Positions 7,111 through 14,520 of a stretch of 23,775 nt of DNA are shown piece after piece. The notes below the pieces were generated by a model that was given only the letters and a program-made list of their open reading frames with translations, was not told the origin of the DNA and searched no databases. Position 1 is the stretch's first letter; every line of letters starts with the position of its first letter. Source of the stretch: a virus. The position numbers were made by a program, and so were the translations under genes. The stretch is taken from IMG/VR virus record IMGVR_UViG_3300036832_001505, positions 1-23,775 of that record, one strand, 5' to 3'.

Positions 7111-7196
7111 GCCCCGAAATGCTGTCGGCGATGGTGCGCCACATGGTCACTGAGGCCGCCGCCATCGAGAACGCCAACCGAGCCAGGCGCCGCTAA
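6748..7196 (+). CDS. Tail assembly chaperone, -1 frameshift (extended) form
   Basis: From about 7008 to TAA 7194-7196 the -1 frame is open and codes for a convincing helical sequence: PYARRTADGIASFCAFYHCL, then PRDVDELSPEMLSAMVRHMV and a basic end NRARRR. It has no start of its own. Joining it to the upstream frame near GTG-GAC-CCT (7024-7032) gives about 149 residues with a smooth change from the first domain. TGA 7005-7007 in the -1 frame limits the shift to the region after it. The final TAA overlaps the tape measure ATG. Frameshifted GT products at this locus are well established in tailed phages; the exact slip here is inferred. Confidence 0.7.
7021..7034 (+). other. Probable -1 ribosomal frameshift region
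   Basis: In the zero frame the codons are GAG GTG GAC CCT ACG; in the -1 frame they become GGA CCC TAC. A proline tRNA on CCT can re-pair with CCC after a one-base backward slip, but the P-site re-pairing (GAC to GGA) is poor, so the site is not a canonical X-XXY-YYZ heptamer. The placement comes from where protein-like sequence changes frame. Confidence 0.45.
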
Positions 7197-9193
7197 TGGC
7201 CGGTCCGTCAATCGCCGTACGCGTCCTGGGCGATATCGGCGGCTTCGCCAAGAGCGTGGCCGGGGCAGCCGAAAAGGGCGCGGGCGTCTTCTCGAAGATG
7301 CACTCCGGCTTCTCGTCCATGATCAACTCGATCAATCAGACGGGCATCCTCGGGCCGTTCGGTCAGGAGCTGGCGAACGTCAACGACGCCATGGGTCAGC
7401 TGGCCGAGCACGGTGCCTCGGTCAGGGAAAAGATGGCGGCCATCGGTGGCGTGATGACCGGGGTGGGCGCGGCGCTGACCGCCTTCGGCTCCAAGGAGAA
7501 GGCCAGCCACCAGCAGCTCCAGGCCGCCATCGCCGCCACCGGGCACAGCTACGACACCTACGCCAAGCAGATCGAAGAGGCCATCCATCACCAGGAGAAC
7601 TTCGGTCACTCCTCCGAGCAGACCCAGGACGCCCTGCGAGCGCTGACCGTCGCCACCGGCAGCCCGGCCAAAGCCCTTGGGCTCCTCAACGAGGCCTCCG
7701 ACCTGGCCGCGTCCAAGCACGAGAGTCTCGCCACCGCGGCCACGCAGCTCGGGAAGGTCTACAACGGGAACACCAAGCTCCTCAAGGAATTCGGGATAAC
7801 CGTGGCCTCGACAGCGTCGGTCCAGAAGGGTCTGCTCACCGCCACCTCCCAGGCTCAGGCGGCCGATACCAAGCTCGCCACGGCGAAGCTGAAGCTGGCC
7901 CAGTTGGAGGACCTCGACCACACCCGCCACAAGCTCACTCTGGCCCAGCAGTTCCAGCTCCAGAACGCCCAGCTGGCGGTGAACGACGCCTCGACCAAAG
8001 CGGTCGCCGCCCACCAGAAGCTCACCGTGGCCCAGGACGCGGCGAGGAAGGCCTCCGGCGCCCACGGCTCGGCCGTGGATCTACTGGCGGGCAAGCTCAA
8101 GGGTCAGGCGTCTGCCGCCGCCAACACTTTCTCCGGTCACCTCGACGCCATGAAGACCAAGATCGAGGACCAGATATCCATGTTCGGCCAGAAGTACGGC
8201 CCGACCCTGCAAATCGCAGGCGTCGCCATCATGGCCCTGGCGTCGATAATGGAAATCGCTGGCCCGCTCATGGCCGCGGCCGAAGCCCTGCCCCTGGCAC
8301 CGATCCTGCTCATCGTGGCCGCCATCGGCGTGCTGACGCTGGCCGCCTACGAGATTTATAAGCACTGGGGAGAGATCTGGGGCGGGATGAAGCGGATCAT
8401 CAAGGACGTCTGGGACTGGATCAAATCCAACTGGCCGTACCTGCTCGGAATCCTGCTCGGCCCAATCGCCCTGGCCGTCGCACTGATCTACAAGCACTGG
8501 CAGACCATCAAGGCCGACGCCATGGCCGTGATCTCCTACATCGAGGGGATCTGGGACGACCTGGTCACGTTCTTCACCTCCATCCCGGCCAAGCTGTACG
8601 CGGCAGCCTCGGGAGCGTGGGAGTTCATCTGGCGCGAGGCCGACGCCGTGCTCTCCTACGTCGTCAACATCTGGAACTCCATGATCCGTTGGGTCGGCGG
8701 GATCCCCGGCGCCGTGCTCGGGGCGATGTCGGGGCTGTGGGGTTTCATCTCCCACGAGGCCTCGGTCGTTTACGGCGGCGTGGTGAATATCTGGAACGCC
8801 ATGCTGCGCTGGGTGGCCGGGCTGCCGAGATCGGTGGCTCGCCTGGTGGGAAATATGTGGCACGGCATCACCGACGCCTTCCGTGCCGCCATCAACGAGC
8901 TGATCGATATTTGGGACCGGCTGCATTTCAAGATTGGCGGCTGGCACGTCGGCCCGGTCCACGTCCCCACCGTCAACGTCGGGATGCCCCATATCCCCCA
9001 CCTCGCCCAGGGCGGATTGATGACCGGCTCGGGCCTGGTCTACGCACACGCCGGGGAGGTCATCACCCCGGCGCCTGTCGCCGCCAGGCGCGGCCCGGTG
9101 GTCCACGTCCAAAACGCCACCTTCTCCACCGCCATGGACGTCGAGTCGTTCATGAAGCAGGTGGCGTGGGTAGCGCAGACCCGGGGCGTGTAA
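7196..9193 (+). CDS. Tail tape measure protein
   Basis: A 665-residue protein; ATG 7196 overlaps the preceding TAA. It sets tail length and is carried in the tube. By the usual ratio of about 0.15 nm per residue, the tail would be near 100 nm. Visible parts: helical N-terminus with Ala/Gly-rich stretches (80-100), a Lys/Ala/Leu coiled coil (about 215-310), two hydrophobic segments (338-360, 368-388) and a further one at 413-432, then three exact 40-residue repeats at about 452-571 with Ile-Trp at 452, 492, 532 and 572, and a C-terminal LAQGGLMTGSGLVYAHAGE motif typical of tape measure ends. It is shorter than many actinophage tape measures. Confidence 0.92.
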   Translation: MAGPSIAVRVLGDIGGFAKSVAGAAEKGAGVFSKMHSGFSSMINSINQTGILGPFGQELANVNDAMGQLAEHGASVREKMAAIGGVMTGVGAALTAFGSKEKASHQQLQAAIAATGHSYDTYAKQIEEAIHHQENFGHSSEQTQDALRALTVATGSPAKALGLLNEASDLAASKHESLATAATQLGKVYNGNTKLLKEFGITVASTASVQKGLLTATSQAQAADTKLATAKLKLAQLEDLDHTRHKLTLAQQFQLQNAQLAVNDASTKAVAAHQKLTVAQDAARKASGAHGSAVDLLAGKLKGQASAAANTFSGHLDAMKTKIEDQISMFGQKYGPTLQIAGVAIMALASIMEIAGPLMAAAEALPLAPILLIVAAIGVLTLAAYEIYKHWGEIWGGMKRIIKDVWDWIKSNWPYLLGILLGPIALAVALIYKHWQTIKADAMAVISYIEGIWDDLVTFFTSIPAKLYAAASGAWEFIWREADAVLSYVVNIWNSMIRWVGGIPGAVLGAMSGLWGFISHEASVVYGGVVNIWNAMLRWVAGLPRSVARLVGNMWHGITDAFRAAINELIDIWDRLHFKIGGWHVGPVHVPTVNVGMPHIPHLAQGGLMTGSGLVYAHAGEVITPAPVAARRGPVVHVQNATFSTAMDVESFMKQVAWVAQTRGV

Positions 9194-10111
9194 ATGGGCG
9201 CGGTCATCTCGGGCCAGGCTGGCGTACGCACGGCCTGGCTGGACCTCTACGGCGACGGGTCGGTGACGCTGCCGCTGGAGAGCACCACCGGAGGCTGGTT
9301 TTGCCAGTCCCTCGACCTGGGCTACCCCGAGCCGCGCGAGGTCATCACCAACCGGCCCGACACCGACGGCGCGGTGGACCGCACGACCCTGATGGGGCCG
9401 CGCCTGGTCGCGGCAGAGATAAAGGCCGAGACTGGGGCCGGGGCGCAGATCGACGCTGTCGCCGCCAGCTTCGCCAAGTTCATGGTGCCCTCGGCCCGCC
9501 CGGTGCTGCACTACGTGCTCGACCGGCCGGGCGCGCCCGAGCGCACGCTAACCCTGCGAGCGATGGCCTCGGCCTGGCAGGTGGTGGGAGGAGTGGAGCG
9601 GGACATCCAGCTCCAGTGGAAAGCGGCCGACCCCATCGCCCGCGACCCCATCGTCCACACCGCCATCGCCCTGGCCGGGGCAGCGGGAGGCAGCGGGCGC
9701 ACGTACCCGCTCATCTACAGCCGCTCCTACCCTGTCGGCGGTGGGTCGTCGTCGACCGGCGCCATCTTCTCGCCCGGCGACGTGGCCGTACGCCCGCTCC
9801 TGCGCATCTACGGCCCGGCCACCGGTCCGGTGGTGACGTTCACCCCGAGTGCCGGAGCGGTGTCGGAGGTGGCGTTCGTGGGCGCCTACCGGGTCGACGC
9901 CGGGAACTTTGTGGAGGTGGACACCGTAGCCAAGACCGCCTACCTCAACGGCCCGGGCGGTGCGTCGGAGCTGGCCTGGCTGGACTGGTACCACACCGTC
10001 TGGCCGGTGCTGCCCGTCGCCCCTGCCTCGACCACCTTCGGGATGGCGGCCGGATCGGCTTCAGGCTCGACCCAGGCCCAGGCCATCTGGCAGGACGGGT
10101 ACCTGACGTGA
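9194..10111 (+). CDS. Distal tail protein (Dit-like minor tail protein)
   Basis: A 305-residue protein with ATG 9194 immediately after the tape measure TAA. The first part (TAWLDLYGDGSVTLPLEST then LGYPEPREVITNRPDTDGA and TTLMGPRLVAAEI) matches the N-terminal ring domain of siphovirus distal tail proteins. The middle carries RPVLHYVLDRPGAPERTLTL and a WQVVGGVERDIQLQWKAADP strand, and the C-terminal half (about 185-300) is a beta-rich domain with FVEVDTVAKTAYLNG, common in this family. It forms the hub between tube and tip. Its stop overlaps the next GTG (GTGA). Family call by pattern and position. Confidence 0.8.
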   Translation: MGAVISGQAGVRTAWLDLYGDGSVTLPLESTTGGWFCQSLDLGYPEPREVITNRPDTDGAVDRTTLMGPRLVAAEIKAETGAGAQIDAVAASFAKFMVPSARPVLHYVLDRPGAPERTLTLRAMASAWQVVGGVERDIQLQWKAADPIARDPIVHTAIALAGAAGGSGRTYPLIYSRSYPVGGGSSSTGAIFSPGDVAVRPLLRIYGPATGPVVTFTPSAGAVSEVAFVGAYRVDAGNFVEVDTVAKTAYLNGPGGASELAWLDWYHTVWPVLPVAPASTTFGMAAGSASGSTQAQAIWQDGYLT

Positions 10112-11478
10112 GCGGCGCCAGTAGTACCGCACAATTGTACGCCGGTAGTACCACCTGGCCTGCCGGGCGTGCGCCCGAGGTCCTCGAGCTGGCGGAGCTG
10201 GCCGAATCGCGATCGCCCGGGCTCCGAGCTGCGCCGGGCACGTATCCGGTGCCGCCCGGGCGCGGCCGGTGGCGCGTCACCCTCCACGCCCGCGACTTCA
10301 CCGGGAACGCGTCGCTGGCCCAGACGACGATGGCGGTACTCCCCGACGCCATGACCCGGGTGCTGACCCGGGCCTGGAACTCCTCGGCCCAGCTCGACTT
10401 CGCCATCGACGGTCGCTCGGAGGCTGCCGGGCTCATCGCCGAGCTCCAGCAGGACGTGGTGGCGTGGCGATGGGACGACACCGCCAACGTGGACCGGCCA
10501 ATGTTCCGTGGCCCCATCACCCAGACCGCCGACAACCTGACCGAGGAAACCCACGTCGTCAACGTGACCGCCCACGACCATCTGGCGATGCTGTCGCGCC
10601 GTCTGCTCACCGCCGCGGTCACCTACACCAACGCCGACCAGGACGATATGGCCGCTGATCTGGTTACCCGGGCCAGCGCTGTCTCCGCCAGCTCGGGCAC
10701 GTCGTTGGCGCCCGGGTCGGTGCTGCCGCTGGTGCTCCTACTGGCGAACCCCGACGGCTCGACCCGCTCCGCCAAGTCGGGCCAGCTCCGCTCCAACACC
10801 TTCAACGCCTCCACCGACCTGCTCACCATCCTCGATGGCGAGGCCACGCTGGTCAACGGGTTCGACTACGACGTGCTCCCGGCAGGGCTAACCGGCTCCT
10901 CCGACGCGCTGCGGGTCTTCTACCCCTACCAGGGGGTGCAGCGCTCGGACCTGGCGCTGGTGTACGGCTCCACGGTTTCCGCCCTCACCCGCACCATCGA
11001 CTCCAGTACCTATGGCAACTACTGGCGGGTCATCGGTAATAACTCCAGCGGAGGCAACCCGGCCACCGCCCAGCTGTTCGCCGAGACCTGGAACGCCGAC
11101 GCCAACAACGTCCCCACCTACCCCATCGGCCTGTGGATGAGCGCCGACAACGCGCCGTCCATCGTCACTCCCGCCGCGTTGACCGCCCAGGCGCAGGGGG
11201 ACCTGTCGCTGCACGGGACTTTGATCCCGGTCTACACCCTGACCCTCACCCCGGGCACCTACTACTACGGCGCGCCGTTCATGGGCGACGTGGTACCGCT
11301 GGTCGTTCAATCGGGGCGCCTCAACGTCAACACCAACGTCCGTGTCCTCGGCATCACTTACCAGATCGGCGACGACGGCCAGGAGGACGTGCTGCTCACG
11401 GTCGGCCAGCCCGGGCGCACCCTGGTCCAGCTAATCCAGCAGTCCCAGCACGATCTCAACGCTCTAGCTCTGAGGTGA
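10108..11478 (+). CDS. Minor tail protein, tail-tip hub (Tal/gp37-like)
   Basis: A 456-residue protein starting at GTG 10108, overlapping the distal tail stop. The stretch MTRVLTRAWNSSAQLDFAID then VVAWRWDDTANVDRPMFRGP resembles the N-terminal hub domain of actinophage minor tail proteins that follow the distal tail protein, and NVTAHDHLAMLSRRLL continues it. Central and C-terminal parts are beta-rich (TLTLTPGTYYYGAPFMGDVV, VLGITYQIGDDGQEDVLLTV) and end in a helical VQLIQQSQHDLNAL. The first 70 residues are less family-like, so a later start is possible. Probable role: baseplate-like hub closing the tube and helping contact the host. No catalytic motif is recognised. Confidence 0.7.
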   Translation: MSGASSTAQLYAGSTTWPAGRAPEVLELAELAESRSPGLRAAPGTYPVPPGRGRWRVTLHARDFTGNASLAQTTMAVLPDAMTRVLTRAWNSSAQLDFAIDGRSEAAGLIAELQQDVVAWRWDDTANVDRPMFRGPITQTADNLTEETHVVNVTAHDHLAMLSRRLLTAAVTYTNADQDDMAADLVTRASAVSASSGTSLAPGSVLPLVLLLANPDGSTRSAKSGQLRSNTFNASTDLLTILDGEATLVNGFDYDVLPAGLTGSSDALRVFYPYQGVQRSDLALVYGSTVSALTRTIDSSTYGNYWRVIGNNSSGGNPATAQLFAETWNADANNVPTYPIGLWMSADNAPSIVTPAALTAQAQGDLSLHGTLIPVYTLTLTPGTYYYGAPFMGDVVPLVVQSGRLNVNTNVRVLGITYQIGDDGQEDVLLTVGQPGRTLVQLIQQSQHDLNALALR

Positions 11479-11482
11479 CCCA

Positions 11483-12373
11483 ATGACCCGCTACACGCCA
11501 CTGTGGGAGCAGTCCGGTTCCTACGCCGCCGGTGTCGATCGCAGGCTTATCGCCGCCCTGTGGCCGCTGGCGTCTTTGGTCGGCTGCGCCGTGACCGCCC
11601 AGACCGCGCCTGCCTCCATGACGCTCAACGTCGCCCCGGGCGCGGCCGCGGTGCCGACGCAAAACTCCACCGGCTCCACGCTCTGCGTCTCCGACGCGAC
11701 CGAGCTCGTGCCCATCGGCGGCGCGTCGGCCCAGCCCCGTATCGACCTGGTGATCTGCCAGCCCCGCGGCACCGATCTCGATGGCGGAACCAACAACGAT
11801 TTCGTTTTCACCGCCATCCAGGGCACGCCCGCGGCGTCCAATCCCGCTGTCCCGGCCACGCCCGCTGGCGCCATCGCCCTGGCCCAGGTGGCGGTGGCGC
11901 CCGGCGTGGTAACGCTGGCTCAGGCCAACATCACCGACGTCCGCCCGGGCCAGCAGCTGGCGGTGCCTGTCGCCGTCAAGGCTTCGGCCCGCTACTCCGG
12001 CTCGGGAACCAGCTCCGCCACCTCGGGCACGCTCGTCCCGGTCACGTGGAGCAGCTCGGCCTTTGACGACGCCAACGCGGTCAGCGGTACCACCTGGACG
12101 TGCAAATACGCTGGCGTCTACACGTTCTCGTTCCAGGTCGGCGTCAACTCCTCGACCACCAACGGCCAGACGAATCTGGCCTTTTACAAGAACGGAGCCC
12201 AGATCCTCCTTGGCGGCTCCACTGCGCCCACCGGCTTCAACGAGAAACCGCAGGTGGTGGTTGACCGGTGCGCCGTGGGCGACACCATGACCTTTCAGTT
12301 CTCCACCACCCAGACCAGTCTGACCCTGCGCGGCTCAGAGACCTATCTCAACATCGCCTACAACCACCCGTAG
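11483..12373 (+). CDS. Minor tail protein with C1q-like C-terminal domain
   Basis: A 296-residue protein starting at ATG 11483 behind GAGGTGA. Residues 1-165 are a mixed Ala/Thr/Pro-rich part with PIGGASAQPRIDLVICQPRG and a long VPATPAGAIALAQVAVAPG strand pair seen in many phage tip proteins. Residues about 168-296 form a jelly-roll of the C1q/TNF type: VPVTWSSSAFDDANAV, WTCKYAGVYTFSFQVGV, LAFYKNGAQILLGGS, VDRCAVGDTMTFQFSTTQ. C1q-like domains trimerise and are used by phages as receptor-binding heads, so this is the best receptor-binding candidate in the window. Its ligand cannot be inferred. Confidence 0.7.
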   Translation: MTRYTPLWEQSGSYAAGVDRRLIAALWPLASLVGCAVTAQTAPASMTLNVAPGAAAVPTQNSTGSTLCVSDATELVPIGGASAQPRIDLVICQPRGTDLDGGTNNDFVFTAIQGTPAASNPAVPATPAGAIALAQVAVAPGVVTLAQANITDVRPGQQLAVPVAVKASARYSGSGTSSATSGTLVPVTWSSSAFDDANAVSGTTWTCKYAGVYTFSFQVGVNSSTTNGQTNLAFYKNGAQILLGGSTAPTGFNEKPQVVVDRCAVGDTMTFQFSTTQTSLTLRGSETYLNIAYNHP

Positions 12374-12386
12374 AAAGGAAACTCCT

Positions 12387-12722
12387 GTGAGCTACCAGGC
12401 GCAGTTCCAACTCTCCAACGACTCCGACTTCAATGGCCGGTCCCAGGCCGCGGCGGCCCAGCAGGCCGAGACGTACATCAACGACACCCGCCTCGATATC
12501 GTCGCCCTGGCCGACGCAGTCCTTAAGGCCGACCTGGATATCCTCAGCGCGTTCGTCCGGGCCAACGCCGCTGGCCCCGGCATCGCGGAGAAGGTCGACC
12601 TTGGTGACGGCACCATCGACCAATCCCTGGCGACCGACGCCGACCTGCTCTCGCTGACCCAGGCCAACTGGCCCACCATCGCAGGCCTCTACTTCAACGC
12701 CGATGGGACGGCCAAGCCATGA
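12387..12722 (+). CDS. Tail-associated protein of unknown function, 111 aa
   Basis: Starts at GTG 12387 behind AAAGGAAA. The N-terminal half (SYQAQFQLSNDSDFNGRSQAA then AETYINDTRLDIVALADAVL) is helical with a pattern seen in small proteins encoded next to actinophage tip proteins; the C-terminal half has DLGDGTIDQSLATDADLLSL and ends in GLYFNADGTAKP. It lies between the C1q-like tip gene and the lysis genes and overlaps the next gene by four bases (ATGA). A virion component is likely from position. No biochemical role can be given. Confidence 0.6.
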   Translation: MSYQAQFQLSNDSDFNGRSQAAAAQQAETYINDTRLDIVALADAVLKADLDILSAFVRANAAGPGIAEKVDLGDGTIDQSLATDADLLSLTQANWPTIAGLYFNADGTAKP

Positions 12723-12859
12723 CCGAGCGCGACCTGCCTCCGCTGGAGCGCTTCGACCGGGAGGCGGAGTGGCCTGTGCCGAGGCCAGATCCGCCAGATC
12801 CGCCAGCCCATCCGGCGCGCTCGCCCCTCGATGACGAGGAGGATCGGCGGTGGCTCTGA
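12719..12859 (+). CDS. Small Pro/charged-residue protein, 46 aa
   Basis: A frame from ATG 12719 (overlapping the previous stop as ATGA) to TGA 12857-12859. The product begins MTERDLPPLERFDREAEW, continues with a Pro/Asp repeat (PRPDPPDPPAHP) and ends in an acidic DDEEDRRWL. It has no membrane span or metal motif. Its 3' end overlaps the endolysin GTG by ten bases, so it is coupled on both sides, which is the main support for it being real. It may mainly serve translational coupling to the lysin. Family unknown. Confidence 0.5.
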   Translation: MTERDLPPLERFDREAEWPVPRPDPPDPPAHPARSPLDDEEDRRWL

Positions 12860-13650
12860 CCCGGGTGGCGATGCCCTCGCCCAACTACTCCGGCCGCGAC
12901 CCTGGCGGAGTCAGGCTTCTGGTGCTGCATACCGCCGAAGGTGCGAGGACCATCGAGAGCCTCGGTTCGTGGTTCGCCAATCCGGCCAACGAGTGCTCCA
13001 GCCACGCCGGGATCGACGACACGCCGGGCACCATCGGCGTCTACGTCAAGCGGGCCGACAACGCGTGGACCCAGGCCGGGGCCAACGGAGTCAGCGTTTC
13101 GGCCGAGCTCTGTGGCTTCGCCAACTGGGACGCCGGGGAGTGGTCGCGCCACCCGGCGATGCTCGACTCCTGCGCGGCGTGGCTGGCCGAGGAAGCGGCA
13201 GCGTTCGGCGTGCCGCTGGTCGCGCTGACCCCTGCGCAGGCACAGTCGGGCGGGCGCGGCGTGTGCCAGCACATCGACCTGGGCTCCTGGGGTGGGGGCC
13301 ACGTCGACTGCGGCTCGGCGTTCCCCTTCGCCGAAGTGCTGGCGAGCGCAGGCGGTCAGCCCTCGCCGGCGCCAGCGCCTGTGCCTCCGCCAGCCCCGAG
13401 CGCCCCGAGCTCTGCCGCGCCACCGTGGCCCGGGCGGTACCTCAGCTACCCGCCGCTCATGCAGGGGACCGACGTGACGACCTGGCAGCGCCAGATGGCG
13501 GCGAGAGGCTGGAGCATCGTCGCCGACGGCCAGTACGGCCCGGCCAGCGCCGACACGTGCTCGCAGTTCCAGGCGGAGAAAGGTCTTGGCGTAGATGGCA
13601 TCGTCGGCCCGGAGACGTGGGCGGCGACGTGGACGGCGCCGGTGACGTGA
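12850..13650 (+). CDS. Endolysin: N-acetylmuramoyl-L-alanine amidase with peptidoglycan-binding domain
   Basis: A 266-residue protein starting at GTG 12850 behind GAGGAGGAT. Residues 15-165 form an Amidase_2/PGRP-type zinc amidase that cuts the bond between muramic acid and the stem peptide: VRLLVLHTAEG gives the first zinc ligand His27, and GVCQHIDLGSWGGGHVDCGS gives His141 with Asp153 or Cys154 as the remaining ligands (compare His/His/Asp in AmpD). A Pro/Ala linker runs from 170 to about 196. Residues 204-260 are a PG_binding_1 domain (DVTTWQRQMAARGWSI, DGQYGPASADTCSQFQAEKG, DGIVGPETWAA). There is no signal peptide, so export depends on the holin encoded next. Confidence 0.9.
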   Translation: MALTRVAMPSPNYSGRDPGGVRLLVLHTAEGARTIESLGSWFANPANECSSHAGIDDTPGTIGVYVKRADNAWTQAGANGVSVSAELCGFANWDAGEWSRHPAMLDSCAAWLAEEAAAFGVPLVALTPAQAQSGGRGVCQHIDLGSWGGGHVDCGSAFPFAEVLASAGGQPSPAPAPVPPPAPSAPSSAAPPWPGRYLSYPPLMQGTDVTTWQRQMAARGWSIVADGQYGPASADTCSQFQAEKGLGVDGIVGPETWAATWTAPVT

Positions 13651-13826
13651 GCCGGGTCCGCCAAATCGCCTCTCTGATCCTGCTCGGGGTGGCGGTTCTG
13701 GTCCTCTCGATCCTCATCCTCATCCGTAACCGCAGCCTCGACGTGGACCTGCTGGCGGTCATCGGGATTCTGGGTGGGCTCGCCATCGTCGTGGTGGCGC
13801 TGCCCACCCAGAACGGTAAGACCTAG
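13647..13826 (+). CDS. Holin-like two-span membrane protein
   Basis: A 59-residue protein from GTG 13647, overlapping the endolysin stop (GTGA), to TAG 13824-13826. Two hydrophobic segments (about 8-26 and 35-53) are separated by a short basic/acidic turn (RNRSLDVD); the N-terminus is basic (VSRVRQ) and the tail polar. Size, topology and the position directly after the lysin fit a class II-type holin that opens the membrane for the amidase. Many small phage membrane proteins share this look, so the role is inferred. The stop shares a CTAG with the convergent gene on the other strand, leaving no room for a terminator. Confidence 0.75.
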   Translation: MSRVRQIASLILLGVAVLVLSILILIRNRSLDVDLLAVIGILGGLAIVVVALPTQNGKT

Positions 13827-14089
13827 GGCTGCTCGAAGCGCCTGCGGAGGCTGTCGCCGACGTCCTCGGTGGGCGTCGGCTCCACCATCCCGCCCGGGTC
13901 CGTGCCCCACCGGACGTGCTCCCCGTCGGCGAAGACGACCTCGACCATGAAGCGCTGCCCGGCCTTCTCGGCTGCCTCGGCCATCTCCACGTGGCGCGCC
14001 GCCACCTCCTCCACGCCGTCTTCGAGGACGGTGGCCTCGTCCACCAGCCGCCCGGCGATGTAGAGGCGCAGCGTCGTCCGCCCGATCAC
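13823..14089 (-). CDS. Hypothetical protein, 88 aa, last gene of the minus-strand operon
   Basis: Starts at GTG 14089, overlapping the stop of the upstream gene (GTGA), and ends at TAG 13825-13823. The product begins IGRTTLRLYIAGRLVDEATV, continues with an Ala/Glu-rich helix (EEVAARHVEMAEAAEKAGQ) and a strand-rich RFMVEVVFADGEHVRWG, then a polar tail. This is a plausible small alpha/beta fold. A longer frame reaches upstream to 14230 but is low-quality sequence over the neighbouring gene. No family is recognised. It is the promoter-distal gene of a five-gene unit pointing at the late operon. Confidence 0.6.
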   Translation of the reverse strand: MIGRTTLRLYIAGRLVDEATVLEDGVEEVAARHVEMAEAAEKAGQRFMVEVVFADGEHVRWGTDPGGMVEPTPTEDVGDSLRRRFEQP

Positions 14090-14409
14090 GGCTCCTCCTC
14101 CAGACGGCGCTTCACCGTGGCCTCGTCGCGCTCGGCCGCGTCGGCTGCCTCGATCAGAGCTGCGCCCCATTCCCGGGCCGTATGGGCCCCTACGATCAGC
14201 GAGAGCGTGTCCTTGGCGCCGTGGTTCCACTTACCCTGGACGTCAACGCCAACCAGTCCCCGCGGCGGTGGGGGTTCCACCGCCACCAGCGACCGGGTGT
14301 AGGCGCCGAAGGCCAGGAAGGTGACGCCGGGCTGGGGACGCCAGGGTTTCATCCAGCCCGGGCCTTCCGGCTCGGAACCCTCGGGCGGCACCATTCGGTC
14401 GCCGGTCAC
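14086..14409 (-). CDS. Hypothetical protein, 107 aa
   Basis: Starts at GTG 14409, with GAGGAGG seven bases upstream on that strand; both lie in a strong hairpin (see the separate entry). The product has a Pro/Gly/Glu-rich start (VPPEGSEPEGPGWMKPWRP), a beta-rich middle (GVTFLAFGAYTRSLVAVEPP, GLVGVDVQGKWNHGAKDTLS) and a helical end (REWGAALIEAADAAERDEATV). The acidic-Ala helix at the end resembles that of the next gene's product in style only. Function unknown. It is coupled to the downstream gene by a four-base overlap. Confidence 0.6.
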   Translation of the reverse strand: MTGDRMVPPEGSEPEGPGWMKPWRPQPGVTFLAFGAYTRSLVAVEPPPPRGLVGVDVQGKWNHGAKDTLSLIVGAHTAREWGAALIEAADAAERDEATVKRRLEEEP

Positions 14410-14437
14410 CCTCGGGCCTCCTCGTGCCCCGAGGGTG
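14407..14437 (-). promoter_or_regulatory. Hairpin enclosing the ribosome binding site and start codon of the 107-aa gene
   Basis: A perfect 10-bp inverted repeat (CACCCTCGGG and CCCGAGGGTG, 11-base loop). In the minus-strand transcript the loop holds GAGGAGG and the 3' arm ends in the GTG start codon. Pairing would hide the start while showing the ribosome binding site. It could be a translational switch, a protein binding site, or a DNA operator. A 20-codon frame (GTG 14468 to TGA 14406) runs through it and could act as a leader. Confidence 0.5.
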
Positions 14438-14520
14438 GCCCGGTGGGTATGCGCCCATCCACCGCCACGCCGGTCCCAGGAGCGGGCGGCGAGGTGGCTC
14501 TCGGGTGATCGGGGCCGACT

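Noticed and set aside
10269-10658. Second gene within the hub gene in another frame
   Set aside because: The sequence is Arg/Pro-rich shadow translation and the hub frame is continuous through it.
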